This document shows positions 12,351 to 24,000 of a DNA stretch of 64,000 bases, piece after piece. The translations under genes were made by a program, and so were the position numbers. The DNA is from Aquila chrysaetos chrysaetos (lineage: Eukaryota; Chordata; Aves; Accipitriformes; Accipitridae), in assembly GCF_900496995.4 (NCBI RefSeq), contig NC_044019.1, forward strand, positions 496,001 through 560,000. The letters are read 5' to 3'. Every line of letters begins with the position of its first letter. The first letter of the stretch is position 1. The notes under the pieces are model-generated. The model saw only the letters and a program-made list of their open reading frames with translations, was not told the DNA's origin and did no database searches.

Positions 12351-15300
12351 GTTGAAAAAGGAGCTTCAAGGCCCCCCATTATTTACTCTTTCCTTTTGCT
12401 TCTTGTCTGACCAGGCACGAGCTGAGCCCAGGGCCCCAGCTGAGCAAAGGGCAGCAGCAGCAGCCTCAGCGTTGGGCTGCTGGATCTGCACGCTGGCAGC
12501 ATGTATTTGCTCCCCCTGGCACAGTGCTGACTTTCCTCTTTTCCCCATGTGCTTCCCTTGCTCTGTGTGATACAAGGCAGCAGCTCCTGGTCCATGTGGC
12601 TTGGCCGTGCTGGCCTGTGTAGCGGATGGCTTTGCAGCACAGCCTTTCTGTACGTGCGGCTGGCCTGCAGCAACCCGGGCATGAAGGGCGTGCTCTGCCC
12701 CATTTGGGAGGTTTGGAGACACCAGGCTGGAGTGTGGCCTGGAGAAAAGCATGTGTCCTGCCAGATGGGATCCACCTCTGGATTTCTGTAGCCACCTCAC
12801 CGTTTGCGGGCCAGACCCTTTGCTCTGCACATCTCCGTGGAGATGCTGTCACTCAGACATGGATGAGGAGCTCAAATTGCTCACAGGTACGGGGCGTTCT
12901 GCTCCCACCACCTCCCTGCCCCCTTCCCACCCATCTGTGCTGTGATGTCCCACAGCTGCCTCTGCAGTGTCTGAGCTGGAGATGGTGGGTCTTGGCCCGC
13001 TGATGGTCCCCCCGAGACGTGCCTGGCTGAGCCCCAGAGAAGGGCGTGCTGAAGGCTGGGAGTACCTGCTCCATCCCTCTCATGGGCAGCGGTGGGATGG
13101 GGACTGCCTTACTGAGCCCAGCCACCAGCGGCACCAGTAACACTGAAGACCTTCTGTTCATTCGGGGAGGAGAGCATTGCCCACAGGCTGTGGCTGCACT
13201 CGCTGGCTGGTGGGAGCGCTGGAGGGGAGGGTCTGTGGGAGCGCAGGGCTCCAGCACGGAGGTCGGCCGAGGGGGCAGTCGGGGTGTCCACAGCCTGCTC
13301 CTGCCAGGGCTGAGTGTCCCCCCCCCAGCGGCGGGCAGAGAGCGGCAGCTCCCCCAGCCATGCTCATCCCTTGCTGTGTCCCAAATGAGAAGCAAAGCAA
13401 AGGTGGCACCTGGGCTGCCCTGAGGAGGGGCTTTGCATCTCCCAAGTCCCTGTGTTGACCCTAACTGTGCAAAATAGGACATCCTGAGCCATTCCAGACT
13501 TGCACGAGGGCTTGAGCCATCCTTGCCCAATGGCTGAGCTGGCCCTGGGCCCCACTAAGGCCCCTCTGCAGTGGGATGCTCATGCCTGCCTTGTCTCTAC
13601 ATCCCTTTTGCTTCTGTCTTGCTGGGGCACTTAGCTGACCCTGCTTTCTTGCTTAGACAGCCATGTGCTTTTCTGAAAGCATCTTCTTGTGGGTTTTTTT
13701 TTCCTTTTGTATTCTTTTGTCATGAATATCTGTCATTTTGTAACCAACTGCAGGATGAAGGGGCTAGCCCCCCTCCACCCCCAGGCTTCACTTAGGAACA
13801 GAAAATGTTATGCATGTTGAAGTGTTATTAACTCTGTATTCACATCCTTGTTGAACCCTTGTTTGAAAGCTTTGATGCAGGCAAATCAGAGTTTGTGTGT
13901 TTGCTATTCTGAGGAGCTTGGAGCAGTCTCTAGAAGGAAGTGTCCTAAACCTCAGCCTCCTGTGTATTTCCTACAGCTTTATATAATAAACCGGTTTAGT
14001 GATGCTTGCTCTCATGTGTTTCTTGAACAGCAGGCACATGGCAGAGCACGGTCTGAGCAGTGTTGCAGCTCTGTGCTCAGCTTTGTCCTTGCCCCCAACC
14101 CCATACTGGGTATGGCCGATCCCCCCAGTGCTCATGCTTCCCCCTCCCCGAACCACAGGCCCAGCATCAGCTGTACCAGTCCTGTGGGTTATGGTGGAGG
14201 AACGGCAGCTCCCTCCTCCTGCTGTGGGGCAGCAGTGGCTTCCTGGTGCCGGGGCTGCCTGTCTGTCTGTGCCTGCTGTGTGTCTGGGCAGGCTGTTCTG
14301 CAGGACGGGCCCGAGCAGGACTCAGCTGGTGCTGGTGCTGCATGGGCACGATGCCTCCGGGCTGGGTGTCGAGTCGGGCTCAGCAGCAGCCAGGATGCTG
14401 CACTGCTGCGGGAGCTGGTCTGGATCGCTGTGATACCGAATCGTAGCCCGCTGTGCAGGAAAGCTTCCTTCCCCCTGTGATATGTACTCCCCGGTCTGCA
14501 CACGTAGGCTCTCGGGAGGAGGTTTGGTGGGGAAGTTGCTGTAGTCTCCAGTTGGGGTAACAGTGGTCTCCTGGCAGCCTTCCCCGAAGCGGTGCATGCT
14601 CATTACTCACTTTTATCAACCGGGGAGCCATTTATTCCCCTAACATCTGAAACTATTTTCCACAGATTCCTTTACATTTACTAACAGCTGCCACGACTTC
14701 CTCTGGGCTCGCCTGCCCCAGCCGCCAGCACCCTGCTCCGTTCCCCCTGCACGGTGGCTTGGCTTCTGCGGGTGCTGCTCCGGCAGCACGACAGGCACAG
14801 CCCATGGGGCCATGTGGGACCACGGCGGGGCTCTGTGCGTGCACATTCTCGGCTCCTTCAAAGGCTCCTTCTCCAGTGGCTAACGGGGTTTTTCAAGTAA
14901 GATTTTTGTTGCTGTTGCTGCCCTGTGACCTGTGCCGGGCTCTGGTTTTGCTGCTGCTCAGCCTCAAAGGGTGAGCGAGCAGCTCCAGCCCTGGAGGTTT
15001 CCAGCTGAGCCTGTCCTCCACAGGAGCACCACAAACCCTTGTTTCTGCAGCGCTGTTTCCAGGGATTAACCACAAAAGGTTTCTGTACAAAGGGCCCCCG
15101 GGCTCCTCTTTCAGTCAGCCTCAAGAGCCTCACGTTTTCAGCCAAAAAAGGAAATGACCCAGCTGCACGTAGCACTGGAACATCTGGATTTTATCCCTGT
15201 CATGAATGGGTCATGGCTGTGCACGGCCCAGTGCCTGATTTACGGGAGGGGGAGGGTGATGTCATGCACAAACATCCCCCAAGACTCCCAGAGTGCAGGT

Positions 15301-18300
15301 CTAAAACAGTCGTGAAAATATTATTAAGCACAGGCGAACAGTGCAGGGGGGAGGGCAGGGCCAGGGCTGCTGCGCGGGGTGAGGTGGGAGAAGGGAAACT
15401 CACTGGGAGTCCAGGGCAGCACTGGGGGTGTAGAAAGAGGCCCCGGCAGTAACCAAACGTGGCCGAGCTGTGCTCCCCTGCACCGCCAGCACGGGATTGG
15501 GGACTGCATCTACAGCCCCGATGGGCAGAGCCAGGTCCAAGCCACTGCCCGCACTGGCCCCAGTGAGGTGTCCCAAAAGGGCTGCTTGCTCTGGGCCAGG
15601 GCACATGTCGGGGTGAGAGCAGAGCCCTGCCATGGGCTGGCTGGTGCAGCCACAGGGCTTGGACGTGGACAGGGACATGATGCTCCCCGGTGCCTGGAAG
15701 CAGCCTTGTGTCACAGCCCAAGGCACCCGAAGCAGCTTAGCACAACGGTGACGATGGCTGCTCGCTGCTGGCTGTGCAGTGGTGCTCGCGCTGGGCACGT
15801 GCCGGCTGTGTGCTTCCTCCCCTGGAGATGGGCACGGCTGCTCTGGGCTCAGGCTCGCTGCAGGCAGCGGTTTCGCTTCCCAGAGGCTTGTTCTCTTTCC
15901 AGCCAGAGTTTCCTCCGGAGAAGAGCTGAGCCACCAGCGTGTCGGGTACAGTCTGCACGGCAGCGACATGTGCTGGTGTCCCAGAGCTGACGGGAGCTGC
16001 ATGGCTGGGAAGCGAGCTCTGCCTGCTCCTGCCTGCGGTTGGGCAGGAGGGAAGGACTAATTTCAGCTCCCAGCCGGCGTTTGCCCCTTTTCCAGCTGTA
16101 GCTGCACACAGGTTCAGACAGCGTGTCAGATTACTGTGCCGGTAATGCCTTGTCTGAGCTCCCCAAACCAAGCACGGACCTGCCTTAGCTGCTCCTGCGT
16201 CCCTCCAGGTGACCGGTCAGGAGGCTGCGCTGGTGCTGGGTGAAGCCAGAGGCTTGGGCTTGACCCCACAATGGTAACAGGCAGGTCTCCAGGGCAATCG
16301 CTGCAGGTCGCAGGGCTGGTGGGAGAGCCAGTGTTAGAGGGTGAATAGCTCTCCTGTGTCTCTAGTGTCAGGAGGTAGGGATGTGGTTATAGCCAGGCTG
16401 AACGCCGCAGGTATCCTGTGAATACTCCCCCAGGTCTTTTTTATTGTTGCTTTGTCCGCCCCCCTTCCAGGGCAGCGCCTAGTGAAGGTCCTGGGAAGGT
16501 GGGGAAGGACTGGTAGCTCAATACAAGTAGGTTTGCTCCCATCATCCCACGTTTCCTTCCAGGAAAACTATGCGATGTCCCTCCCCGGTCTGTCCTGCAG
16601 TCACAGGCACAAAGGCTGCTGCTGCGACAATGGCACCGAGGGGCTGTGCTGCTGCCCCAGGATGGAACTGCACCTCCCGGGGAAAACCTTCTCCCACCGG
16701 AGCAAACCTTCTCCCAGGTGCGCTGCAGTTCATGGGATGAGGAGGAAGGAAGCCACACAGGGGCTGGTCTTGTCCCACCTCGACCCTCCTAATGCCAGCA
16801 GCCCAAAATAAAGAGGCCATGTGGCTGGATGGGACATTTCTAGATTTCAGCTCCTTCCCTTTCCAGGGATGAAGTTTCATGCAAAGGGAAATGGAAGAAC
16901 ACTAAGTTCAGAACCTTATCTCCATTTTTATTTTTAGACAGTCATTCATGAAGAAGAAATGACGTACTTTGAGGCAGCCTGTAGTGCAAGAGAGTAATTA
17001 AAGACAGTATTCTTACCTTCAGTATCATTCCTCAGTGAATTGGCTGTTCCCAGGGCAGGATCATGTTTGTCTGCCATAATTGAGCCCAATTTTTTTGTTG
17101 TTGCTTTTGGCTTAAAGTAATTTATCATGCATGGTAGAAAAATATGAATAATTTATTTCTGAGTTAAAATTTAATTATAGCTTTGCATTTGGCAAAGTGG
17201 GGGCAAAGCACTGACATGATCTCTCCCTGACATTTAGGGTGGATCTGAAGAAGGCAATTAAAATCCAAGTGAAAGTGGAAGGTTGCAGCCATAGTTTCTG
17301 TGGGAGGACTTCCACCAGGATCGTGTCACTCAAGCACAGTCATGTTGTTGAAAGCCTGTCAGGCAACAAAAGTCTGCACTTCCCAGGTACCAAGGGCAAC
17401 AGCTCTGACCCATGAGAGAAAGTGAGGGCTGCCTACCAGATCCTACATGCTTATTTCTTTCAGGCATGTTCCAGTTTGGACTCTGATTCATGACCATGTA
17501 ATGCTGCTGGAGCCTGTCAACTCTGCCAGCCGCTGGCATCCCACCTGTGTAGGATGGGGACAGTTTTCTCCCCTGGCTGCAGGGGCACGGGGGCTTGTAC
17601 CGGGGTGGGTGCACGGTGCTGGCCATGGGGCCAAGAGCTCTGCCTGGGCGGCTGTGATGAGCACAGGCAGCAGGGACGCCTGGCAGTGCCAAGCCTGGGC
17701 ATTCCCTCCCTGCCCTGCTTTCAGCCCTTACCTCAAGCCCAGCTGCAGGAGGTGATTTTACAAGCCGTGTGCTATGGATAACAACTGCGTCTGGGCTAAG
17801 CAACCATGCCTGCGTGACCCCGTCTGTCCTGCTTCCTGTGGCTCAAGAGTTTTCTCAGGAAGACAAGGTAGAGGCAGGCTTGCAGGTAGCACAGAGTCCC
17901 TGCACGCTCTGCCTTGGCTCTCAGCACCCAGTGCTGTGTAGGCTGGATGCCCGTGCTGCCCACCCCATCCCCAGGCAAGCCCTGAGGAGCAGTGCTCCCC
18001 AAAAGGCAGGCCTGCTGGGGCCCTGATGCTGCATGAAGGCTGCCTTCTGCTTCCAGACGTGTCCTGGAACGTGGCAGGGCGAATGTTTACTTAAGCAAGC
18101 TCACAATAATTTTGGTAAGGGTAATTAAAGCCATAACATTTTCTAAGTACTTCTTCCTGTTTTCTCTATCCTTGTTGTGCATGTTCTGCAGCAATGCCGT
18201 GGCAGAGGGGAAGACCGTGTGTATGCGGAGGGCAGCGTGTGGGTGCATGGCTGAAGGATGCTGAGCAGGGTGGAGTTGCTGTGTGGCTGCGGGGGAGGGT

Positions 18301-20299
18301 GTGTTGTGTGCAAGCCCTGCGCTTGCACAGAGCATATGAGCGAGTTTTGGAGCAGTTGTCCATGGTTAGGAGGACTTCAGGCATGTGTGCTACCAGGCCG
18401 AATGCTGTGCTGAGTTTCCGGGAGGTGCCAAGGCTGTTTCAGAGTGCACACAGTTGTATTTGTGCATGCATACTACTACAGAAAGTACCCGTGCTAGCAC
18501 TGTTTGGAACAAGACTTCTGGGTATCTCTTTAGCTTTCCCCTCCTCCATTCCCCTCTCTCCCACCTTCTGACATCAGCCCAGCACCTTCCCACCCCTCAA
18601 GATTGCCCCCAGGCTGCTGCCTGCTGCGATGGGAATGGTTTCCCAAGGATCTCCTGCTTTTAACTTTGCCTTCTCCACTTTGCGGATGCTTCTCAAGAAA
18701 GGTCATTGTGCCTCCAAGGCTGGGGTCAGTCCTGATCCCAAATCCAACACCAGCACCTCAGGGCAGTCTGTGCCACCACATATGGTCAGCACTGGGGAGA
18801 GCTGCGGGCAGGCCTGGAGGGGCTTGCAAGGCAGCCACCGGGAGGGCTCCTGCCTGCAGAACCCCCCCCCCCCCGGGCCCTGCGCCCAGCGGGGCTGGGC
18901 TGGGCTGCTGCGGTGCCGGGATCCAGCCACTGCCACAGAGGGACAGGCAGGACTCCTGGCAGACAGGCAGGGCTGTGGAGCACTGCAGCTCTCCTGGGCA
19001 TGAGGCTTTCCCTCCTCTCCCGGCAGTGACTGCCACACACCCACCCTGGCTCTCTGTGCAGCCAGGACAGCACAGAGCCCAGCTGCTCTGCATAAAACAG
19101 CATTTTCTGGGTGACTGCTAACTATTTGAGTATAATTTAAGCTAATGGCCTCATACAACATGACACTCTCATGCTGATTTACTAGACTAGGAAGCATAAG
19201 CAGTTGCCACTCTGCTGAAAGCCGTTTGCAGAGGGCCCCGCTCCTGGCCACGGGGGCCTGCCTGCCCCTTGCTGGGGTTCCCACTCCAGCCCCTTTTCTC
19301 TCTCAGCCGTCAGACTTGTGTCCCCTCCTGCAGAGAGGGCAGCTCCAGGGCCTGGCCCTGGGCTGGAGTGCAGGGGGCACCCAGGAGGCGAGGGGGGGGG
19401 CCCTGAGCACTGCTGCCACGTCTGCCACCAGTCCCCCTGCTCCCAGGCTGACACATGCAGGATCTCGGCGAGACACCCTCGCCCCCAGCCACCGTCCCAG
19501 GGAGCTGTGCTCTATGGCATAGGGGTCCGGCGGTGGAGCGGAGGCACCGCCTGCACGCACCCACCCGGCTGGGGCTCCGGGGTCCTGGCCAGCACGTCCC
19601 TGTGGCCTCAGCAGCGAGGGGCACGCGGTGTGCTGCCAGGCCTGTGCCAGAGCAGGACGTCAAGCCTGTTAATAACAGCACTGGTGGAAATGGTAGGAAA
19701 AAGGGCTGCCGGGGAGCTTTGCAAGCCCCTCTGCAGGCTCCAGTGCCCAGATTCTGTCCAGGTCATGCTGTCGGCACCTTTGGTTTTGTCGTTGCTTTTC
19801 TGGCACTTGCGCAATGATCCGTCTCTCCCTGGCAACAGAACGGCTAAATAGCTGCTCGCAGCTGAGGCACTGGGGAGCTGAGACCACAGAAATGCCAGGG
19901 ACCTGCTCCCAGGGGACTCCAGCTCCTCAGGCCTCCTCTGATGTGGGCTGTGGCGCAAGCCCTGCCTCCCCGCTCTCCTCTGATCCTGCCACCGTGGCTG
20001 CAGCGTGCTGGGTGGGTACCACCGCGGTCTTCAAGCCTGTGATTTCCTCCACCAGCTGCTCTTGGCACCAAAACACCTCTCCTGCTGGCCTCAGACCCTG
20101 CCGCTGTTTTCTTGAGCGGGCAGATGGGACAGAAAACAGCAAGCTGTTCCTTTGGGTGTCTGTCAGGTTAGCAGCCTTCCTGTGCCGATCACCACCCCTA
20201 AAACCGCAGCGCAGGTTACTTGTGTGAGGAGGAAATGCTGACGGCAGAAATCCCTTCCCGCCGGCTCCCCATCTGCAGAGGAAGCGCCGGGGCGGCTAT
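12351..20299. other. GC-rich FHL3-SF3A3 intergenic region, no gene supported
   Basis: About 7.9 kb. Many overlapping open frames are present on both strands, as expected for GC-rich DNA, but none has a recognisable domain, a signal peptide with linked exons, or a conserved splice chain. Isolated AATAAA hexamers occur at 13985-13990 and 16807-16812 without an associated gene. A 13-base C run lies at 18862-18874. I see no tRNA, CR1 or LTR in this interval. Confidence 0.5.
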
Positions 20300-21055
20300 C
20301 GTATCTCTGCGGGCCTCTCCGCAGCCCGGCGGCATCTCTGCAGAGGTGGCACACGTCCCCGCCACGGCCGCCAGCGCCCGCTCACCGCACCGCGGCTCTG
20401 CCTGGGCAGCTCCCCGTGGCGCCGGGCCAGTTTTTCACACGCAGGGCGTGAAACAAAAAAATTCACACCTCCCTCATCGGTGGAGCTTTAATCCTTTCAG
20501 GTGGACACCCCCAAAGCCTCCTGCTCCGGAGGGGTCGGCTCAGCAGCCACCGTGCTGGCAGGGACCCCACACCGGGCCTACATCGGCGGGGGCGGGGGGC
20601 CGAGGCGGCAGGGAGGCCTGCCTCGGCAGCGAGCCGGGCCCGGGCCGGGCGGTGACGGCCGGGCCTCGTCGCGAGGGTGCCCGGAGGAACCGAGAGGAAC
20701 CGACCCGGTCCCGCCCGCGGGACGGGGACACATCGGCCTGAGAAGGCCGCGTGGCGGGGGGGGGGGGGGGGCACGGCCGGGCCGGAGCCGCCTTCTGCTG
20801 GCGGCCGAGGCCGCGCCGCTGCGGGCCGACCCCGGCCCTGGGCCCGGCCCCTCTGTCCCCGGCCCCGGGCCCTGGGGCTGCCCCCCGCCCCGCTAGCACC
20901 GCGGCCCGAGCGCCGCCTCCGGGCCGGAACCTCCGCGCCGGGCGCGGGCGCGGCCGGAGCCTTCCGGCGGGACACGGGCCGGGCCGGAAGCTTCCGGCGG
21001 GGGCGCAGGCGGGACCGGAAGGGCAGAGCGGTGGCTTCCGGGCGGGCGCGGGAGG
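20300..21055 (+). promoter_or_regulatory. SF3A3: SF3A3 CpG-island promoter with ETS-site cluster
   Basis: A dense CpG-rich block runs into the SF3A3 start codon and on through exons 1-3, typical of a housekeeping promoter without a TATA box. Five copies of the ETS core CCGGAAG or its complement lie at 20961-20967, 20984-20990, 20991-20997, 21015-21021 and 21035-21041, all within 100 bases of the ATG. The second and third form a perfect 14-bp palindrome, CCGGAAGCTTCCGG. The exact transcription start is not visible from sequence. Confidence 0.75.
20756..20771 (+). repeat. 16-base G homopolymer in SF3A3 promoter
   Basis: An uninterrupted run of 16 guanines lies in the CpG island about 290 bases upstream of the SF3A3 ATG. 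It can form a G-quadruplex and is prone to length error in sequencing. Confidence 0.9.
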
Positions 21056-24000
21056 ATGGAGACCATCCTGGAGCAGCAGCGGCGCTACCATGAGGAGCGG
21101 GAGCGGCTCATGGACGTGATGGTGAAGGAGATGCTCACCAAGAAGTCCACGGTGCGTCCGGGGCCGCGGGGAGGGAGGGCGGCCGCCGCGGCCCGGGCCC
21201 GTCCGCGCTAACGCTGCGCCTCTCCCCGCAGCTCCGCGACCAGATCAACTCGGACCACCGGACGCGGGCCATGCAGGACGTGAGTGCGGCGGGACCGGGA
21301 CCGGGGGCCCCGGCAGGCCTGGGGCGGGCTCTGCCGGCGGCCCCGGGAGCAGCGCGGCGCAGGCCGGGCCTGGCCTCTGCCTGGTGTTGCCAGAGCGCCC
21401 GGGAACGAGCCGGTCTTCTCCCCGGTAACGTCCTCGGTGGCGTGTGGGGCTTTCTTTTGTTTTTTTAGAGGTACATGGAAGTGAGCGGCAACCTGAGAGA
21501 CTTGTACGACGACAAGGACGGGTAAGTGCTTGTACAAACACCTCGTCTGGTGCGTGGCCACCTGAATGTCTGCTGTACGTGTTTTCCAGACAAAGAACCT
21601 GGGGGCTCTTTTAACTCAATCGTAAATACATGAGAAGTAGTGCTGGTGTGTGAGACCAGGAATCAAGTTTTGGAGACTAAACCTGCTAGAGCAGGACCCA
21701 GGTTGCACATTGGATATGTACGTGCTGGATATACGCATTTTGTTCTTTTCTTAGTTTAAGTCGGGGGAGGGACGCCCTGAGTTGCCTTGAAGGTTTCTCA
21801 GTGGAGACTACAGCATGTTCAGTGGGAGATGTGACCCGGAGCCTCAAACTGTAAGCGTGGTGGACTGTGAGATCTGATGTGACTTTCTGAGGGTTTGCAG
21901 TCAGTCTTGCTGGAGCTTTGTGTGATCAAAATGCAGCGCTAGACGTGGAAAAAGGTTCTATCAGTGTCAATGTGTTTTCCTTTCCACTTGTAATCTGACC
22001 TTTTTTGTGAGCTCAGCTTGCGGAAAGAAGAACTCAGTGCCATTTCAGGGCCAAATGAATTTGCAGAATTCTACAACAGACTGAAACAAATTAAGGAATT
22101 TCACCGGAAGCACCCAAATGAGGTAAGTAGTTATCTACTTCATAAGAATTGGTGATTTGTGGTCTGTTGGACCTCATCCTGCATTAAACAGACTTTTTTT
22201 TTCCAGTTTAAGTCCCTTAATACACAAGTATTAAGTACACTAAAATGTCACTTGAGAAAAGAAGAAGTTCAAGGTTAGGTAATGCTTCAGAGGCAGCCTG
22301 TAAGCTCCTGTGAGAGCATATGAATAGGAGAAGATGCAAGATGCTAACCCTGTTCTCTGTATGCTGTGTGTTAGCTCAGGAACATTCTGCTGCTGAGCTG
22401 GCGTTTGGTCTTGCCTTTCTCGTGCTGGCTGAAGTCAGACTTCTTTTTTTTGTGCAAAAGTAATGGTGAAGAAATGCTTTGGATACCTTTTGAGTTAGCA
22501 GTTTTATTTACAACCTGTTGTGATTTTATATTAATTATTCTTGGACATTAACTGAAGTAATAAGGTTTTGTGTAACTTCTGTCTGTTCTTGAAGATCTGT
22601 GTTCCGATGTCAGTGGAGTTTGAGGAACTGTTGAAGGCCAGAGACAACCCAAGTGAAGAAGCTCAAAGTAAGTTTGTAGTTTTTCTCTGGGGACAGTTTA
22701 AGTGAAAATATGGTGCTTGCTTGAGAGGCATTATTTAATGAGTTGTATGATCTGTTTTGCATGTTTCAGAGTTCCACCTCCCTTTTACTAAACGACTTCT
22801 GAAAATTGTTCTTTTGTCATTTAAATTCTTCTGAACTATAGTCCCCTGGAATATTCCACAGTAGTGGTGCTTCTCTTGAGGAGTGTTCTAGTGTGGGTAC
22901 ACAGAGAAGCAGTCAGGTGTCTGATCAATGAGTATCTCACTTGCATTGTAAACACCTTCCTTAAGCATAAGTTAGTCCACAGTTAATCCTTTTCAAGTTC
23001 TGAAACATATGTATAATAAGTAGGAAAGATTAAGGTCATAATAAAGCTCTACATGATCTTTCCTACAGATCTGGTGGAGTTCACAGATGAGGAAGGGTAT
23101 GGACGATACTTAGATCTGCATGATTGTTATCTCAAGTACATTAATCTAAAATCATCAGAGGTAAGTGGCTGCATGTGTCTGGGCATCTGCAGTGCTTAAG
23201 GCCTAGGGGTTTTTCTTTGGTTGGTTCATGGTTATTTGGTTTTTTTCTTAAGTAAGTTTGTTTATTTCCAAATAGCTATTTCAAAGTCACTTTGTTGCAC
23301 ATATAGCTTGACAGCATCTGAATTCTGAATGCTGCTTCATGACTCTCCTCTTTGTCATCTTCAACTGAGACCTCTCTATTGTCTATGTAATGATGGCCTT
23401 GTAAAAAAGCCTCTGTTTTCTGCTACCAAGTACCAATAGGTGTTTAAGGCGATGTGTTAGTGCACAGAGAACACCGGGCCTCTGCAGTCCAGAGTAATGG
23501 CATGAGCTAGTGCCTTTCTTCTGGTCTGGTAACTGGAAACTGGATGTTCATTTGGCTGCATGTGTATAAAATCTGACTCAAACTTTTTTGTTCTTAGAAA
23601 CTGGATTATATCACTTACTTATCCACATTTGACCAACTCTTCGATATTCCCAAGGAGAGAAAAAATGCTGAATATAAGAGGTGAGTCTTTTTGTCCACCA
23701 GCTTCTTTTATGTCAGTTGATGAGAAGGAATTTGCTTTTTAAGTGTACAGCTGCTAAGAATATAGTTAACAGTCAAACTTAATTCATGTAAATTGGGTCA
23801 CTGAGCTATAGTAACTCGGTCATGTGTCTGAGCCCTGAGAAAACATGCAGTGCAGCACAAATGTGGAAAGCCGCATTCTACTCTGTGGAAGGATCTTACT
23901 TCATCCTTGTAACTGCTGCACCTAGAAAATGTGTGTTGAAAACTCATAATCCTGATGATTTTCCTTTGAAGTACTAGAGGGTAATTACTTTCCAAAGATG

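Noticed and set aside
12860-12887. MDEELKLLTG frame ending at a GTACGG donor after FHL3.
   Set aside because: A single short frame with one splice-like site and no downstream exon; chance is enough.
16566-16700. Cys-rich plus-strand frame (CCCDNGTEGLCCCP) as a small secreted protein.
   Set aside because: No signal peptide, no matching neighbouring exon, and cysteine spacing that fits no family I know.
13985-16812. AATAAA hexamers at 13985-13990 and 16807-16812 as ends of an unseen gene between FHL3 and SF3A3.
   Set aside because: No coding exon chain precedes either hexamer on the same strand.
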